Position numbers and translations under genes: made by a program. Below are positions 51,291-61,034 of a stretch of DNA of 64,000 nucleotides, piece by piece. This DNA comes from JAENVU01 sp963801105 (GTDB lineage Bacteria > Actinomycetota > Acidimicrobiia > IMCC26256 > JAENVU01): assembly GCA_963801105.1 (NCBI GenBank), contig CAWDDH010000003.1:1178001-1242000 (forward strand). Reading direction: 5' to 3'. Within the stretch, counting starts at the first letter, position 1, and every line of letters begins with the position of its first letter. The notes beneath the pieces were generated by a model. It was not told the DNA's origin. It saw only the letters and a program-made list of their open reading frames with translations, and did no database searches.

Positions 51291-53252
51291 GTGAAAAGCA
51301 CCAACTACTACCGAACGCTACGAAAGCGTTGGTGGGTCTTGGCTCTCGGCCTTGCTGTCGGAGTTCTGGTTGCCACTGTCACGCAGCCGACGGCCGCGGA
51401 GCGGGCTCGCGCGAAGGGCACGCTCGTCTGGTACAAGGCGTCGAACACCATGCTCATCAGCGCGGAGCGCTCGGTACCCCCAGTCGATTACGGCCGGATC
51501 ACCCTGTACGCGACGAAGGGAACGGTGCCCGAGCGTGTCCGCGCCGAGCTCGGAGCGTCTCGCGTCCCGACCGTGACCAAGGGTTCGCCCGCTAATTCCC
51601 AGAATGCCAACGAGAACGCCTCGTCGGCGACCAAGGACACGAAGAAGGCGCAGAAGAAGGCCCAGAACTCGCTGCAGGAGCAGACGGTCAAGTTCTACAA
51701 CGGCGGAACTCTGACCTACGTCCTGTTCCAGCCGAACAAGGCGAACGGCTCGCTGGTCATCTCGGTCACGTCTGGCTCGAAGACGAACTCCGCCAAAGTG
51801 GCGAACGTCTACGCGCGCCAGCTGAGTCGGTATCTCGTGTCGAGCGCGCAGACCGACTACGACGCCTCCCTCGCCGCACTCCAGACGGAGTACAGCGACG
51901 CTGAGACTGAGTTGCAGAGTCTCGAGGGCCAGCTGCTCGTGGCGTCGGTCGCTCCGCAAGCGAACACGGCCGTCTTGGAGGGTCGGCGGGATGCTCAGAA
52001 GCGGCGCGTCGCCAGCATCGCCGCTTCCATTAATGCGACGACGTTGGCCGGTCCGAACCGCGTGACCGTTACCAACTTCGAGCCCGCATCCCCAGAGCGC
52101 GTCGATCTTCTGTACATCCGCACCGGATCGGAACCCCCCTCAGGGTGGCTGCGGATCGCCATGGGCGCTTCGATCGGTTTCTTGCTGGCAATAGCGATCG
52201 TCGTTCTGATCGAGATCATCGCAGCACACGTGCGCGACGTTCGGGTGATCGAGAATGCGGCGAAGCTGCCGGTGATCACCGAGATTCCGGAGGTCGACTT
52301 CGACCGACACGTTCCGTACCCGCTTGCCACGGTCGACGAACCGTCCTCGCTCTCCGCGGAGGCGTATCGAACGCTCCGCACCTCCGTGCTCGCAATGTGG
52401 CGACGCCACCCGGTCCACCACAACGGCTCGAACCCGTCGCCCAACGGAGCCGGGACCACCGACCCGTCGTTTGCGCCCCTCAAGTCCCTGCTCATCACCT
52501 CGCCCGGGCCTGCAGAGGGCAAGTCGGTGACAGTGGCGAATCTCGCGGCGACGCTCGCAGAGACGGGGATGACCGTTATCGCGATTGACGCGGATTTCCG
52601 TCGACCGACGCTGGACAAGTACCTCGGCGGTCAGTCGCAGCCCGACCTCCTCTCGCTCGGCCGGGATTGCACGCGGGAGCAGGTGTTGTCCGTTATCCAG
52701 CAGACCAAGGTGCCGGGTGTCGGGCTCATCGCCACCAAGCGGAGCGAGAAGGCGCCCGGTGAGTGGGTCGCGGTCGTCATGGCTGTCGTCGCCATCGCTC
52801 AGGAACTGGCCGACATCGTCATCGTCGACTCGCCGCCCCTCTTGCTGGCCAACGACTCCGCCGATATCGCCACCGCCGTCGACGCGACGGTGTTGCTTGC
52901 CCGATCGGGCTGGACCCGCCGAGGCGCCATTACCGCTGCGGCTGATCTCCTGAGGAGAGTCGGCGCGAACATCATCGGCATCACGCTCGTCGCGGCCGAG
53001 CGCGGCGCCCGTTACGGCTACTACGGGGGATACAACGGCTACGGCTACGGTGGCGCTTCTTACTACTCCTATGGTACGCGGTCGAACGGTCGGCGCTCAC
53101 CGACCATCCTGGTCAAGATGCTCCCGAGACGGCCGAGCCGCCGTGAGCGCGAACGCGTGCTCGATCTCCGAACGGGCGCCGAAGAGGATCTGCTGCCACC
53201 GACCGCCGTACCGACACAACGGCCTCCATCCGATGATGAATGGGTCTCGTGA
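51291..53252 (+). CDS. Wzz-domain tyrosine kinase (BY-kinase), polysaccharide co-polymerase
   Basis: The 653-residue protein combines an N-terminal helix, a Wzz-like extracytoplasmic domain with a Gln/Lys-rich coiled part (about 110-135), a second helix near 287-310, and a cytoplasmic BY-kinase domain. Walker A is PAEGKSVTVANLA near 408, Walker A' IAIDADFRRP, Walker B IVIVDSPPLL. Residues 575-597 are a tyrosine cluster (RYGYYGGYNGYGYGG and SYYSYG) typical of autophosphorylated tails. Such proteins set chain length and control export of exopolysaccharide. The GTG at 51291 follows GGGGGGCGAAGG; the longer reading to 51126 would cover the promoter. Confidence 0.88.
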   Translation: MKSTNYYRTLRKRWWVLALGLAVGVLVATVTQPTAAERARAKGTLVWYKASNTMLISAERSVPPVDYGRITLYATKGTVPERVRAELGASRVPTVTKGSPANSQNANENASSATKDTKKAQKKAQNSLQEQTVKFYNGGTLTYVLFQPNKANGSLVISVTSGSKTNSAKVANVYARQLSRYLVSSAQTDYDASLAALQTEYSDAETELQSLEGQLLVASVAPQANTAVLEGRRDAQKRRVASIAASINATTLAGPNRVTVTNFEPASPERVDLLYIRTGSEPPSGWLRIAMGASIGFLLAIAIVVLIEIIAAHVRDVRVIENAAKLPVITEIPEVDFDRHVPYPLATVDEPSSLSAEAYRTLRTSVLAMWRRHPVHHNGSNPSPNGAGTTDPSFAPLKSLLITSPGPAEGKSVTVANLAATLAETGMTVIAIDADFRRPTLDKYLGGQSQPDLLSLGRDCTREQVLSVIQQTKVPGVGLIATKRSEKAPGEWVAVVMAVVAIAQELADIVIVDSPPLLLANDSADIATAVDATVLLARSGWTRRGAITAAADLLRRVGANIIGITLVAAERGARYGYYGGYNGYGYGGASYYSYGTRSNGRRSPTILVKMLPRRPSRRERERVLDLRTGAEEDLLPPTAVPTQRPPSDDEWVS

Positions 53253-53330
53253 GTGTCTTTCGTGTACTCGCGTCATATGACACGGACGCCGGCTGCCAGC
53301 TCCAGCTCGGCGCTTTGGGCATGAGCCGAC

Positions 53331-55370
53331 ATGGCCCTCCTCACTGAACCCGACGTCGATCGGCACGGATCTGGAGAGTCCTCAGCGAGCGAGTTGAAGT
53401 GGTATCGGCGCATCACCGGCTTGACGGCGTTCGTTTACGGCTGTCTGGTCGTCGTCGCGCTCGTGACCTTGGACTGGGAACTTCTCCTCCCGGTTGTGCA
53501 ACTCCCCCTTCTCCTCATCGCCACCAAGGCGATCATCCGCCGAATCTCGGACCGGGTCGGCGACGACAGCTATTCCGACCTGCTTCTGGCTGCTTTTCGG
53601 CTGAAGATGGCCGGAACGCTGGTTCGTGCCGCCGTCAATGCCCTGTTCTACGGCGGGATATCCGACGCGACGTATTACGCTCACTTCGGACGAGATCTCG
53701 GCAGTTCCTTTCGGTCTTTTGACTTCACGGTTTCGGTAGGCAAGCTTCAGGGCACCGGCTTCATGAAACTGCTGAGCGGGGTCGTCTATTCATTCTGGGG
53801 TAACTCACTTCTCGGGGCAGGTCTCCTCTTTTCCTGGCTCGCGTTCCTCGGAATGCTGCTCTTCTGGCTTGCGTTCCGCGAGACCGTTCACCGGGGTGCG
53901 GATCGGCGCTACGCCCAACTGTTGTTCTTCCTGCCGTCGATGGTCTACTGGCCTTCGTCGCTCGGGAAGGATGCACTCTCGGTGTTCTTGGTCGGCGCCA
54001 CTTCATACGGCGTGAGCCGGGTCATTCGGGGGAAGCCCATTGCGGCGTTGGCCTACATCGCGTTGGGGACCACCGGACTCGTACTGCTTCGGCCTCATAT
54101 CGGTTTGACGCTTCTCTGCGGCTTCTTCTTGGCTCTCGCGCTCGGGAAGAGCCGTGGCTCGGCGGGGAGTGCTGGGCTCGTGCGTCTCCTGCTCTTCGGA
54201 GCCCTCTCGTTGGTGCTCATGGTTGTGATCGGTCAGACCCAGCAGTTCTTCGGTGTCTCCAGCCTCGACTCGGCCGGAATCCAGGAGACGCTCGATTCGA
54301 CGACCGCACAGACCCAAGAAGCCGCGTCGGCGTTCTCACCCGTTCGCATGAACAGTCCGGTCACTGCTCTCCCTGCAATCGTCACAGTTCTCTACCGTCC
54401 GTTCCCGCTCGAAACGACGAATGCTGTGGGGATGCTCGCTTCGTTGGAAGGAGTCCTTCTAATTGTTTTGACGATACGGTCTCGAAAGCGGCTTCGCAAT
54501 CTCATGCGCTCGATGCGTGAACACATCTATCCCGCGTACGCATTGGGCGCGTCTCTGGGGATGATCTTTGCATTTTCATCCTTCTCCAACTTCGGTATCC
54601 TCACCCGAGAGCGGACCCAGCTCATGCCGCTGTTCTTGGTGCTTCTCTGTGTGCCCACACGGTCGGAGATGGAGCACGAGGAGCCAGATGTTCCGACCGG
54701 CGCGGTCGAAGATTCTGGACAATCACCGGCAGCCCTCGAGAGCACAATGCCAAAGACTTGGAACGCTTCCGAAACGCATTGGTCCTTTGAGATCCCCATC
54801 GAAGATCGGTTCAGTCGAGTGGTCGATCTCGGACAGGCGGTACAAACGCGCGCGGCCGAGTTTCCCGGTGCGTCTGACCAATCGCGGTACGAGTTCTATG
54901 TGAGTCCTCGTGCCGACTTCGATCTCGGAACGGGGCCGACGTCGAGGTCGCTCCAACCGGAAGAGCCCACGGCGGCGCGTACCGCGCCGGAGCCGACGGA
55001 GCAGGGTGGTGGGTCGCCCGACGTCGACCAGGAACTGCCGACGGTCCAGCGAGAGATTCACGAGGGCGAACGGGCGATCCTCGCGCTGGTGTTCCACGAT
55101 TCCGCCGGAGGCGCCGTCGACCTCACCGGGGTGGAGGCGAAGGCGGAGTTCCGGACCGTCGGTGCTGGGTCAGCGCGGCCGGTTCCGACCGTGCTCGATG
55201 TCTCCCGGCTGAGTGAAGGTGTGCTCGAGGTCGACATCTCCGGAACGAGCTCGGACCTGATCGCTGCTCTCGGCGGCCGGGCCGAGGGGCGGATCGACTT
55301 GTCGGATGGCACCGCGATGGTTCCGGTCTTGAAGGTGATCCTCGCCGTCGCATCGAAGGAGCTGCTGTGA
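53331..55370 (+). CDS. EpsG/Wzy-like membrane protein with a C-terminal beta-sandwich-like domain
   Basis: The 679-residue protein has about ten helices in the first 430 residues with DATYYAHFGRDLG early and FFLPSMVYWPSSLGKDALS in the middle, a pattern like EpsG-type polymerases of exopolysaccharide. The remaining 240 residues are soluble: a Glu/Pro/Thr-rich linker and a final domain (about 575-679) starting REIHEGERAILALVF and containing AVDLTGVEAKAEF and GVLEVDISG, which recalls the BppU-type domain of phage baseplates. The pairing is unusual. It follows the BY-kinase by 78 bases. Polymerase function is inferred. Confidence 0.6.
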   Translation: MALLTEPDVDRHGSGESSASELKWYRRITGLTAFVYGCLVVVALVTLDWELLLPVVQLPLLLIATKAIIRRISDRVGDDSYSDLLLAAFRLKMAGTLVRAAVNALFYGGISDATYYAHFGRDLGSSFRSFDFTVSVGKLQGTGFMKLLSGVVYSFWGNSLLGAGLLFSWLAFLGMLLFWLAFRETVHRGADRRYAQLLFFLPSMVYWPSSLGKDALSVFLVGATSYGVSRVIRGKPIAALAYIALGTTGLVLLRPHIGLTLLCGFFLALALGKSRGSAGSAGLVRLLLFGALSLVLMVVIGQTQQFFGVSSLDSAGIQETLDSTTAQTQEAASAFSPVRMNSPVTALPAIVTVLYRPFPLETTNAVGMLASLEGVLLIVLTIRSRKRLRNLMRSMREHIYPAYALGASLGMIFAFSSFSNFGILTRERTQLMPLFLVLLCVPTRSEMEHEEPDVPTGAVEDSGQSPAALESTMPKTWNASETHWSFEIPIEDRFSRVVDLGQAVQTRAAEFPGASDQSRYEFYVSPRADFDLGTGPTSRSLQPEEPTAARTAPEPTEQGGGSPDVDQELPTVQREIHEGERAILALVFHDSAGGAVDLTGVEAKAEFRTVGAGSARPVPTVLDVSRLSEGVLEVDISGTSSDLIAALGGRAEGRIDLSDGTAMVPVLKVILAVASKELL

Positions 55371-55485
55371 TGACTCAGGGGACGGCAGCTCGCTGTAGCC
55401 CGACGACTGTGTCGCCGGAAGTGAGATTCCCACGGCGGAGCCTTGATCGAGTGCCGGCTGGGTTCTGGATGATCAGGGGAGCACG

Positions 55486-56571
55486 ATGGACTTCTTGAAC
55501 GACCTGTTGAGCACACAGGATTTCCAACTCGGCTTCGTGGTCGGTGTCGTGACCGCGGCACTGGTCGTGGTGTGCGTTGGCATGCTGCCTTCGACGCGCC
55601 CACTCCGACGAGGTCTTGTCGGGCCCGCATGGGTCTTCGCCAGCCTCGTGGCGGTCGCAGGATGGTTCGGGCTGCATCGATCTGGCTCGGTGCCCTGGTA
55701 CGTCCCGGTCTCCCTGATCCTCCTGATGCTTGGCATGGAGATCGGCGTCCGGTGGGACAAGGCACGCCGTCTCTGGCTCGCCAGAGCGATGCTGTTGGCG
55801 CCCGGTGCGGCGATCCTGGCCTTTGCCACCGAGTTCGGCCGACCATGGTGGCTCCCGTGGCTCGTCTTCCTCGGTACCATGATCTGCGGTCCGTTGGTTG
55901 CCGACTTCGATGTTCGCGCGGCGCGGCTCGGGCTTGGCCCCGTTCTGTTCGCGGTGACGGTGTTCGGCGCATACGTCTATCTCCCCGAGAACGACATGGT
56001 GCGAGGCCTCCTCGGAGTGGCGCTTCCGTTCGTGCTCGTCGGTATCCCATTTCGGGCAGCGCGGCTGGGTGACGGGGGTTCGGTTGCCGCCGTCGCGTTC
56101 TTCTTCTGGATCGTCGCCCGTGAGGCAAACAACGTGCCGATTCAGTCGTGGGTGATGATCTTCGCCCTTGGCCTGTTGCTCGTGGAGCCGATCGGCCACC
56201 GCTATCTCCGGACCCGCATACTCGGGGACGTTCGGCAACCGGACACCGGTCCCTGGAACATGAGGAGACGCCTGCGACGAATGCAGGGAATCGGTGGTTC
56301 GATACCGACGGCGGCGCTGCAACTGACAACGGTCGCGGTGGACCTCGCGATGGTCGTCTATGTGGCACGCGTTGCCGGCCTGTCGGAGCGCTATCCGGGG
56401 GACTCGGCTTTGCCGATGGTGCTCCTGCTTCCGGCAGTGGCGGGTGGTCTGCTGTTCGGTGTGCTCGTTGGCATCTCGCCGAGGTTCCACCATCGGCGCA
56501 TGCGTCTGGATTCGCGCGGCTCGGCCCTCCGGACCTCGACCTCGGGGAGACGACGGCGGGTCGCATCCTGA
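55486..56571 (+). CDS. Multi-span membrane protein of unknown function
   Basis: I do not recognise this 361-residue protein. It has about ten hydrophobic helices, a basic segment (NMRRRLRRMQGIGG) near residue 255 that should be cytoplasmic, and a basic tail. No catalytic motif is visible. The ATG at 55486 follows GGGGAGCACG. It is 115 bases after the polymerase-like gene on the same strand, so a role in export or polymerisation of the glycan is possible. It converges on the sugar dehydrogenase gene. Confidence 0.6.
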   Translation: MDFLNDLLSTQDFQLGFVVGVVTAALVVVCVGMLPSTRPLRRGLVGPAWVFASLVAVAGWFGLHRSGSVPWYVPVSLILLMLGMEIGVRWDKARRLWLARAMLLAPGAAILAFATEFGRPWWLPWLVFLGTMICGPLVADFDVRAARLGLGPVLFAVTVFGAYVYLPENDMVRGLLGVALPFVLVGIPFRAARLGDGGSVAAVAFFFWIVAREANNVPIQSWVMIFALGLLLVEPIGHRYLRTRILGDVRQPDTGPWNMRRRLRRMQGIGGSIPTAALQLTTVAVDLAMVVYVARVAGLSERYPGDSALPMVLLLPAVAGGLLFGVLVGISPRFHHRRMRLDSRGSALRTSTSGRRRRVAS

Positions 56572-56621
56572 GCGACGCGCGCCCGGTCGCGTACGGCGCG
56601 ATTCTCGATCGACCTCGCGGT

Positions 56622-57917
56622 CTAGAGGACCTCTCCACGAAAGCTGCGCCCTCGCATGACGCCCTTCGTGTCGAAGAGGAGTGGGGTGTGTGCTTCGAGG
56701 TGATCCGGTGTGAACTCTGGGTGATCGACAAGCAGGATCGCGAGGTCGCACTCGGCGAGGATTTCGGTGCTGAACTCGACGAGGTCGACGGCCGGAAGTT
56801 GATCACGGTGGTTCAGAATGTGCGGATCACAGGCCGTCAGTCGGGCTCCGAGCGCGGACAGTCGCTCCGCGACGATGACCGACGGTGATTCCCGCCAGTC
56901 CGACGTCCCGGCCTTGTAGGCCATGCCGAGCAGGAGGATGCGGGTTCCCTTGATCGCCCGTTCGTGTCGGTTCAGGAGCGCCGCGACCCGGCTGACGACG
57001 TAGTCGGGCATGTGCTCGTTGACATCGTTGGCCAGCTCGACGAATCGAAAGGGATGGCCGGATCGGCGTCGCACGCTCCAGGACAGGTACGAAGGATCAA
57101 TCGGGAGGCAGTGGCCGCCGACGCCCGGCCCTGGTGTGAAGCGCATGAAGCCGAATGGCTTGGTCGACGCCGCATCGATGGCGGACCAGATATCGACGCC
57201 GAGGTCTCCAGCGAACATGGCGAGCTCGTTGACGAGTGCGATGTTCACGTGGCGGAACGTGTTCTCGAGCAGCTTGACGAGCTCGGCCTCGGCGGTCGTA
57301 CCGACCGGGACCACCTTGTCGACGAGCGCGCTGTAGAACGCTTCGACGGCGCGGCTGGACTGCTCGTCTACGCCTGCGACGACCTTCGGGGTGTTCTCGA
57401 ACGTCCATCGCGGATTGCCCGGGTCGATGCGTTCCGGCGAGTAACCGAGGAAGAAGTCCGCCCCCGCCCGCAGCCCCGATCGCTCGAGGATGGGACGGAC
57501 GAGTTCCTCGGTGGTGCCTGGATACGTGGTGGATTCGAGTACCACGAGCGCCCCGCGGTGGAGGACTTCGGCGAGTGCTTCAGTCGCCGACGCGACGAAT
57601 GCGAGGTCCGGGACGCCATCATGCAGCGGTGTAGGGACCGAGATGACCGCGATGTCGAAGGCGGGGAGCTCGGCAAGGGTGTCGGTCACGGTGTAGCCGC
57701 GCTTCAGCGCAGCAAGCAGTCGCGCAGGCGAGACGTCCTCGACGAATGACCGGCCCCTTCGCAGTGCTGCCACCCTCGCAGGGTCGACCTCGTAGCCGAC
57801 GACCGGAAACCCCATTTCGGACGCACGCATCGCGACCGGGAGGCCGACGTAACCCTGTCCGACGATGACAACTCGTACCGTTCGGTCTTCGATGCGACCG
57901 AGGAGATCCGCGATCAT
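56622..57917 (-). CDS. UDP-N-acetylglucosamine/mannosamine 6-dehydrogenase family
   Basis: The 431-residue protein is a two-step nucleotide-sugar dehydrogenase. It has the NAD site VVIVGQGYVGLPVAM near residue 17, ESTTYPGTTEELV near 150, and the catalytic cysteine in GVGGHCLPIDPSYLSW near 270, and ends with the third domain (LLGMAYKAGTSDWRESPS). The pattern is closer to WbpA/WecC enzymes for N-acetylated sugars than to UDP-glucose dehydrogenase, so it probably makes a uronic acid for the glycan. The ATG at 57917 is followed directly by the NAD domain; no strong ribosome site is seen. Confidence 0.88.
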   Translation of the reverse strand: MIADLLGRIEDRTVRVVIVGQGYVGLPVAMRASEMGFPVVGYEVDPARVAALRRGRSFVEDVSPARLLAALKRGYTVTDTLAELPAFDIAVISVPTPLHDGVPDLAFVASATEALAEVLHRGALVVLESTTYPGTTEELVRPILERSGLRAGADFFLGYSPERIDPGNPRWTFENTPKVVAGVDEQSSRAVEAFYSALVDKVVPVGTTAEAELVKLLENTFRHVNIALVNELAMFAGDLGVDIWSAIDAASTKPFGFMRFTPGPGVGGHCLPIDPSYLSWSVRRRSGHPFRFVELANDVNEHMPDYVVSRVAALLNRHERAIKGTRILLLGMAYKAGTSDWRESPSVIVAERLSALGARLTACDPHILNHRDQLPAVDLVEFSTEILAECDLAILLVDHPEFTPDHLEAHTPLLFDTKGVMRGRSFRGEVL

Positions 57918-58175
57918 GACCGGCGGTTCGAGTACTCGTCGAGGACCCACTCCGGCTCGACGTGCATCACGTGTCGTTCCCCAGTCATTCGACGGTGCAC
58001 TCCTGGAGCCAAACGGATCGGCGTCGATCACACCAAGTGGTGCTCGAACAGGTCCCCCGTGGGGACGGATGAGCAAACCAGTCTACCATTCGAGAGCACG
58101 CCGACGGACACGAAATGCCGCCGCGACTGGCCCACGAGTCGATCGCCCGAGACCGCGACGTGCCCCCTCAGCGAG

Positions 58176-58901
58176 TCAGCCCTCGGAGGCCGACGCACGC
58201 ACCGAACCGCCGGTCACGAGTCGCCGCGCGGCCCGGGCCGGCGCGGCGATGCCGCGGTTGTAGAAGGTGCCGAGCACGGTGAGGCCCTGCTCGCGTCGGG
58301 ACAGCGGCTCCTGGTGGAGCCAACCCGGTTCGAATCGAGCGGCCAGGGCGTCACGCCAGGCCTCCGCCGGCAGCGACGGGTCGAGGAACGAGAGGTTCCG
58401 GTAGGTGTATTCCCAATCCTGAGCGAAGCGCGGGAAGTGGAGGAGCGTCAGCGGGAGCTCGAATCGCGCGACGGCGTAGAAGAGCTCGTACTCCAGGATC
58501 GCGAGCGCGGCGCGCTGGCGCGTCGCGTTCGGGGTCGCGACGAGCCCACCGGGCGTCCGCAGGTTCGAGCCGTAGCGGGCACTGCGCACCCGGCTCGCGG
58601 CCGCGACGTCGAGCTCACGCATCGGGACGATGACGTGCTCCACCTCGACGGCACCTGACGCGATCAGGTCGCCGAGCTGCCCGCTGAGGGCGGGCGCCTT
58701 GACGATCCACGGTGCGTCGGGAGCGAGGATGTCCTTCTCGAGACCGCCGTGCGACGTCGGGTCCGCCTGCGCCTCCGAGGTGTACCCGGTGTCCAGACCG
58801 AGGTCCGTCAGCAGCTGGACGAGCAACGTCGTCCCCGCCCGTCCGGTGCCGGTGATGACGACCTTCGCATCTCGACTCGGTGGTGCTCCGGGCTCGCTCA
58901 C
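58176..58901 (-). CDS. Sulfotransferase-like P-loop protein
   Basis: The 241-residue protein has the phosphosulfate-binding loop ITGTGRAGTTLLVQLL at residues 15-30, the first signature of PAPS-dependent sulfotransferases, but the second (3'-phosphate) motif is weak (VIVPMRELDVAAASR). It also has a LHFPRFAQDWEYTYRNL segment. It may transfer sulfate to a sugar or be a related nucleotide-binding protein. The GTG at 58901 is the only start in front of the loop. A 258-base gap without a recognised element separates it from the dehydrogenase. Confidence 0.65.
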   Translation of the reverse strand: MSEPGAPPSRDAKVVITGTGRAGTTLLVQLLTDLGLDTGYTSEAQADPTSHGGLEKDILAPDAPWIVKAPALSGQLGDLIASGAVEVEHVIVPMRELDVAAASRVRSARYGSNLRTPGGLVATPNATRQRAALAILEYELFYAVARFELPLTLLHFPRFAQDWEYTYRNLSFLDPSLPAEAWRDALAARFEPGWLHQEPLSRREQGLTVLGTFYNRGIAAPARAARRLVTGGSVRASASEG

Positions 58902-58972
58902 ATCCGTTCCTCGTGCTCGCGGGGCCCGAACGATAGCGGACCCTCCCCCCGATGGATGACGCGTCGGGGGGC

Positions 58973-59968
58973 TCAGTTGCGTCCGGAGGGGTCGGGATCC
59001 GCCGCGCCCGCGCGCTCGTCGTGGGCGCCGAGATCGGCCCGCGCGATGTCGTCCCGCTCGCGCCCGATCGCCTCCTCGGCGCGGCGACGGTCACGCCGAG
59101 CCCGGACCGAGCCGCGCGTGAACCGCGACGTGCTGCGCGTCGAGACCGCGGCGTCGTAGCCGAAGCGGTCGAGCATCGGTGCGCACGCCACACCGATCCG
59201 TGCGACCTCGTCGGCGTTCAGCTCCTCGCGCCACTGATCCACGCGCGCGTTGGTGATCGGTTCGCCCGCGCGGTCCTTCCAGTGCTCCCACGCCAGCCCG
59301 AGCGGTGCCGATCGGGTGGGTGCCTCCCGCGTGCCCGGTGCGATCCCCAGGAGCGCGGCGATCGATCGGCGTGCCGTGTCGGGATCCTCCACGACATCCT
59401 CGTAGCGCAGGACGAGCGTGCGGTCGGGCCGGGCCGCGGCGCTCGCCGCCAGATGCTCCTGCGAGTCGAGCCAGCGGGTCGCGAGCGCGTCGGCGGAATT
59501 GCCGCTCCACGGGACCGCCCGGCGTGATGCGACGACCGCTCGTGGGTCGCGCACGACGCCGATCACCAGCAGGTCCGGGCGCAGCTCGCAGATGCGGGAG
59601 AGCCAGTTCACGTGGCCGGGGGTCTTCTCGCCGAGGGTGGTGTGTGGCCCCGCGGCCACGGTCACGACGGCGTCGAACACGTCGAGCGCCCTGGTCGCCG
59701 CGCCGTGGAGCCGCTCGACGACCGCGTCGACGTCCAGGCCCGCGTCGGCGAGTGCTGGCAGGGACGCGTAGCGCGTGAGCGCGTCGGACAGCGCCGTGCC
59801 CGAGATCGGGAAGGCACCGTGCTTCGCGAGGATCGCGAGGCCTTTGGTGAAGAAGTGCGTCTCGAAGGGGACCGCGACGCCGGGGAGCTCGGTCGCAAGC
59901 CGCTGGACCAGTGTCGTTCCCGACCGCGGCGAGCCCACGATCATGAACGAGACCCGGCCGGGCGCCAT
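58973..59968 (-). CDS. PAPS-dependent sulfotransferase
   Basis: The 331-residue protein has both binding motifs of sulfotransferases: MIVGSPRSGTTLVQRL at residue 9 (5'-phosphosulfate loop) and VIGVVRDPRAVVASRR near 136 (3'-phosphate), followed by LRYEDVVEDP. A glutamate/histidine pair typical for catalysis (FETHFF) is near 36. The C-terminal 50 residues are charged and may be unstructured. It is 71 bases from the smaller sulfotransferase-like gene on the same strand, and divergent from a third gene. Confidence 0.82.
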   Translation of the reverse strand: MAPGRVSFMIVGSPRSGTTLVQRLATELPGVAVPFETHFFTKGLAILAKHGAFPISGTALSDALTRYASLPALADAGLDVDAVVERLHGAATRALDVFDAVVTVAAGPHTTLGEKTPGHVNWLSRICELRPDLLVIGVVRDPRAVVASRRAVPWSGNSADALATRWLDSQEHLAASAAARPDRTLVLRYEDVVEDPDTARRSIAALLGIAPGTREAPTRSAPLGLAWEHWKDRAGEPITNARVDQWREELNADEVARIGVACAPMLDRFGYDAAVSTRSTSRFTRGSVRARRDRRRAEEAIGRERDDIARADLGAHDERAGAADPDPSGRN

Positions 59969-60029
59969 CTCGGCACCCTAGCGAAGGACGGGTCGGAGCC
60001 GAACCGCGGTCTGGGTATCCTCCCTGCCC

Positions 60030-61034
60030 GTGGTGGACGCGCGACCGTCGTCGGAGGAGGCCGCGCCCGGACGGGCGTCGGATCCTTTCGTGATCGTGCT
60101 CGGTCACGTGCGGTCGGGGACGACGATGCTGCGCGCCATGCTCGACTCCCACCCCCGGCTCGCGATCCCGCCCGAGTCGTACTTCGTCATGGAGCTGCTC
60201 GAGCATCCGGGACCGGTGGACTTCGAGCGGCTCCGCGCGGTCCTCGCCGCCGACCGCTACTTCGGCGACTGGCAGCTGCCACTCGATGCCCTCGACGAGC
60301 TCCGCAACGATCCGCGCGTCCGCACCGCAGCGGACGCGGTCGCGGGTCTCTACGCGCTCTACGCCCGCCGGGCGGGCAAGCCGGGCTACGGCGACAAGAC
60401 GCCGAGCCATCTGCGCTGGGTCGACGTGCTCGCGGAGCGGTTCCCGAACGCGCGGTTCGTGCACATCGTGCGCGACGGTCGGGACGTCGCCGCGTCGGTC
60501 GTGACGATGGACTTCGGCCACACCCGCTTCCCCGAAGCGGCGCGGGTCTGGCGCCGCAAGGTGCTCAAGGCCCACGCGTCCGGGATGCGCCTCGGACCGG
60601 AGCGCTACCACGAGGTCCACTACGAGGATCTCGTGGCCGACCCGGTGACGGTGCTACACGGGATCTGTGCCTTCCTCGGGCTCGAGTACGACGAGTCGAT
60701 GCTCGAGTACCACGCCCGCGCCGACGACCTGCTCTCGGGCCTCCGCCACACCGACCACGTGCAGGGGATCCGGCGGCCGCCGACCGTCGGCGTCCGTGAC
60801 TGGCACGTGGACCTCTCCCCGCACGACATCGCGGTGTTCGACGAGGTCGCGGGCACTGCACTCGACGCGCTCGGCTACGACCGGTCCGGTCTCCGGCGCT
60901 CGCTCGCCGCGCGCGCCGAGGCGGCGACGATCGAGGCCAGGATCATGCTCCGCCGCACCCGCAAGCGGTACGCGCGCCGGGCGAAGCGCGGAGCCGAGGG
61001 TCTGAAGGGGTGCTACCGCCGAGCGCGGGCGTAG
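60030..61034 (+). CDS. PAPS-dependent sulfotransferase
   Basis: The 334-residue protein has VLGHVRSGTTMLRAML near residue 22 and FVHIVRDGRDVAASVV near 145, then VHYEDLVADP, all in the order of bacterial sulfotransferases. PPESYF near 50 fits the catalytic region. The C-terminus is very basic. A TATCCT box at 60016-60021 is 8 bases before the GTG at 60030, so the mRNA is nearly leaderless (GTG 60033 is an alternative start). Its last 22 bases overlap the end of the convergent MBL gene. Confidence 0.83.
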   Translation: MVDARPSSEEAAPGRASDPFVIVLGHVRSGTTMLRAMLDSHPRLAIPPESYFVMELLEHPGPVDFERLRAVLAADRYFGDWQLPLDALDELRNDPRVRTAADAVAGLYALYARRAGKPGYGDKTPSHLRWVDVLAERFPNARFVHIVRDGRDVAASVVTMDFGHTRFPEAARVWRRKVLKAHASGMRLGPERYHEVHYEDLVADPVTVLHGICAFLGLEYDESMLEYHARADDLLSGLRHTDHVQGIRRPPTVGVRDWHVDLSPHDIAVFDEVAGTALDALGYDRSGLRRSLAARAEAATIEARIMLRRTRKRYARRAKRGAEGLKGCYRRARA

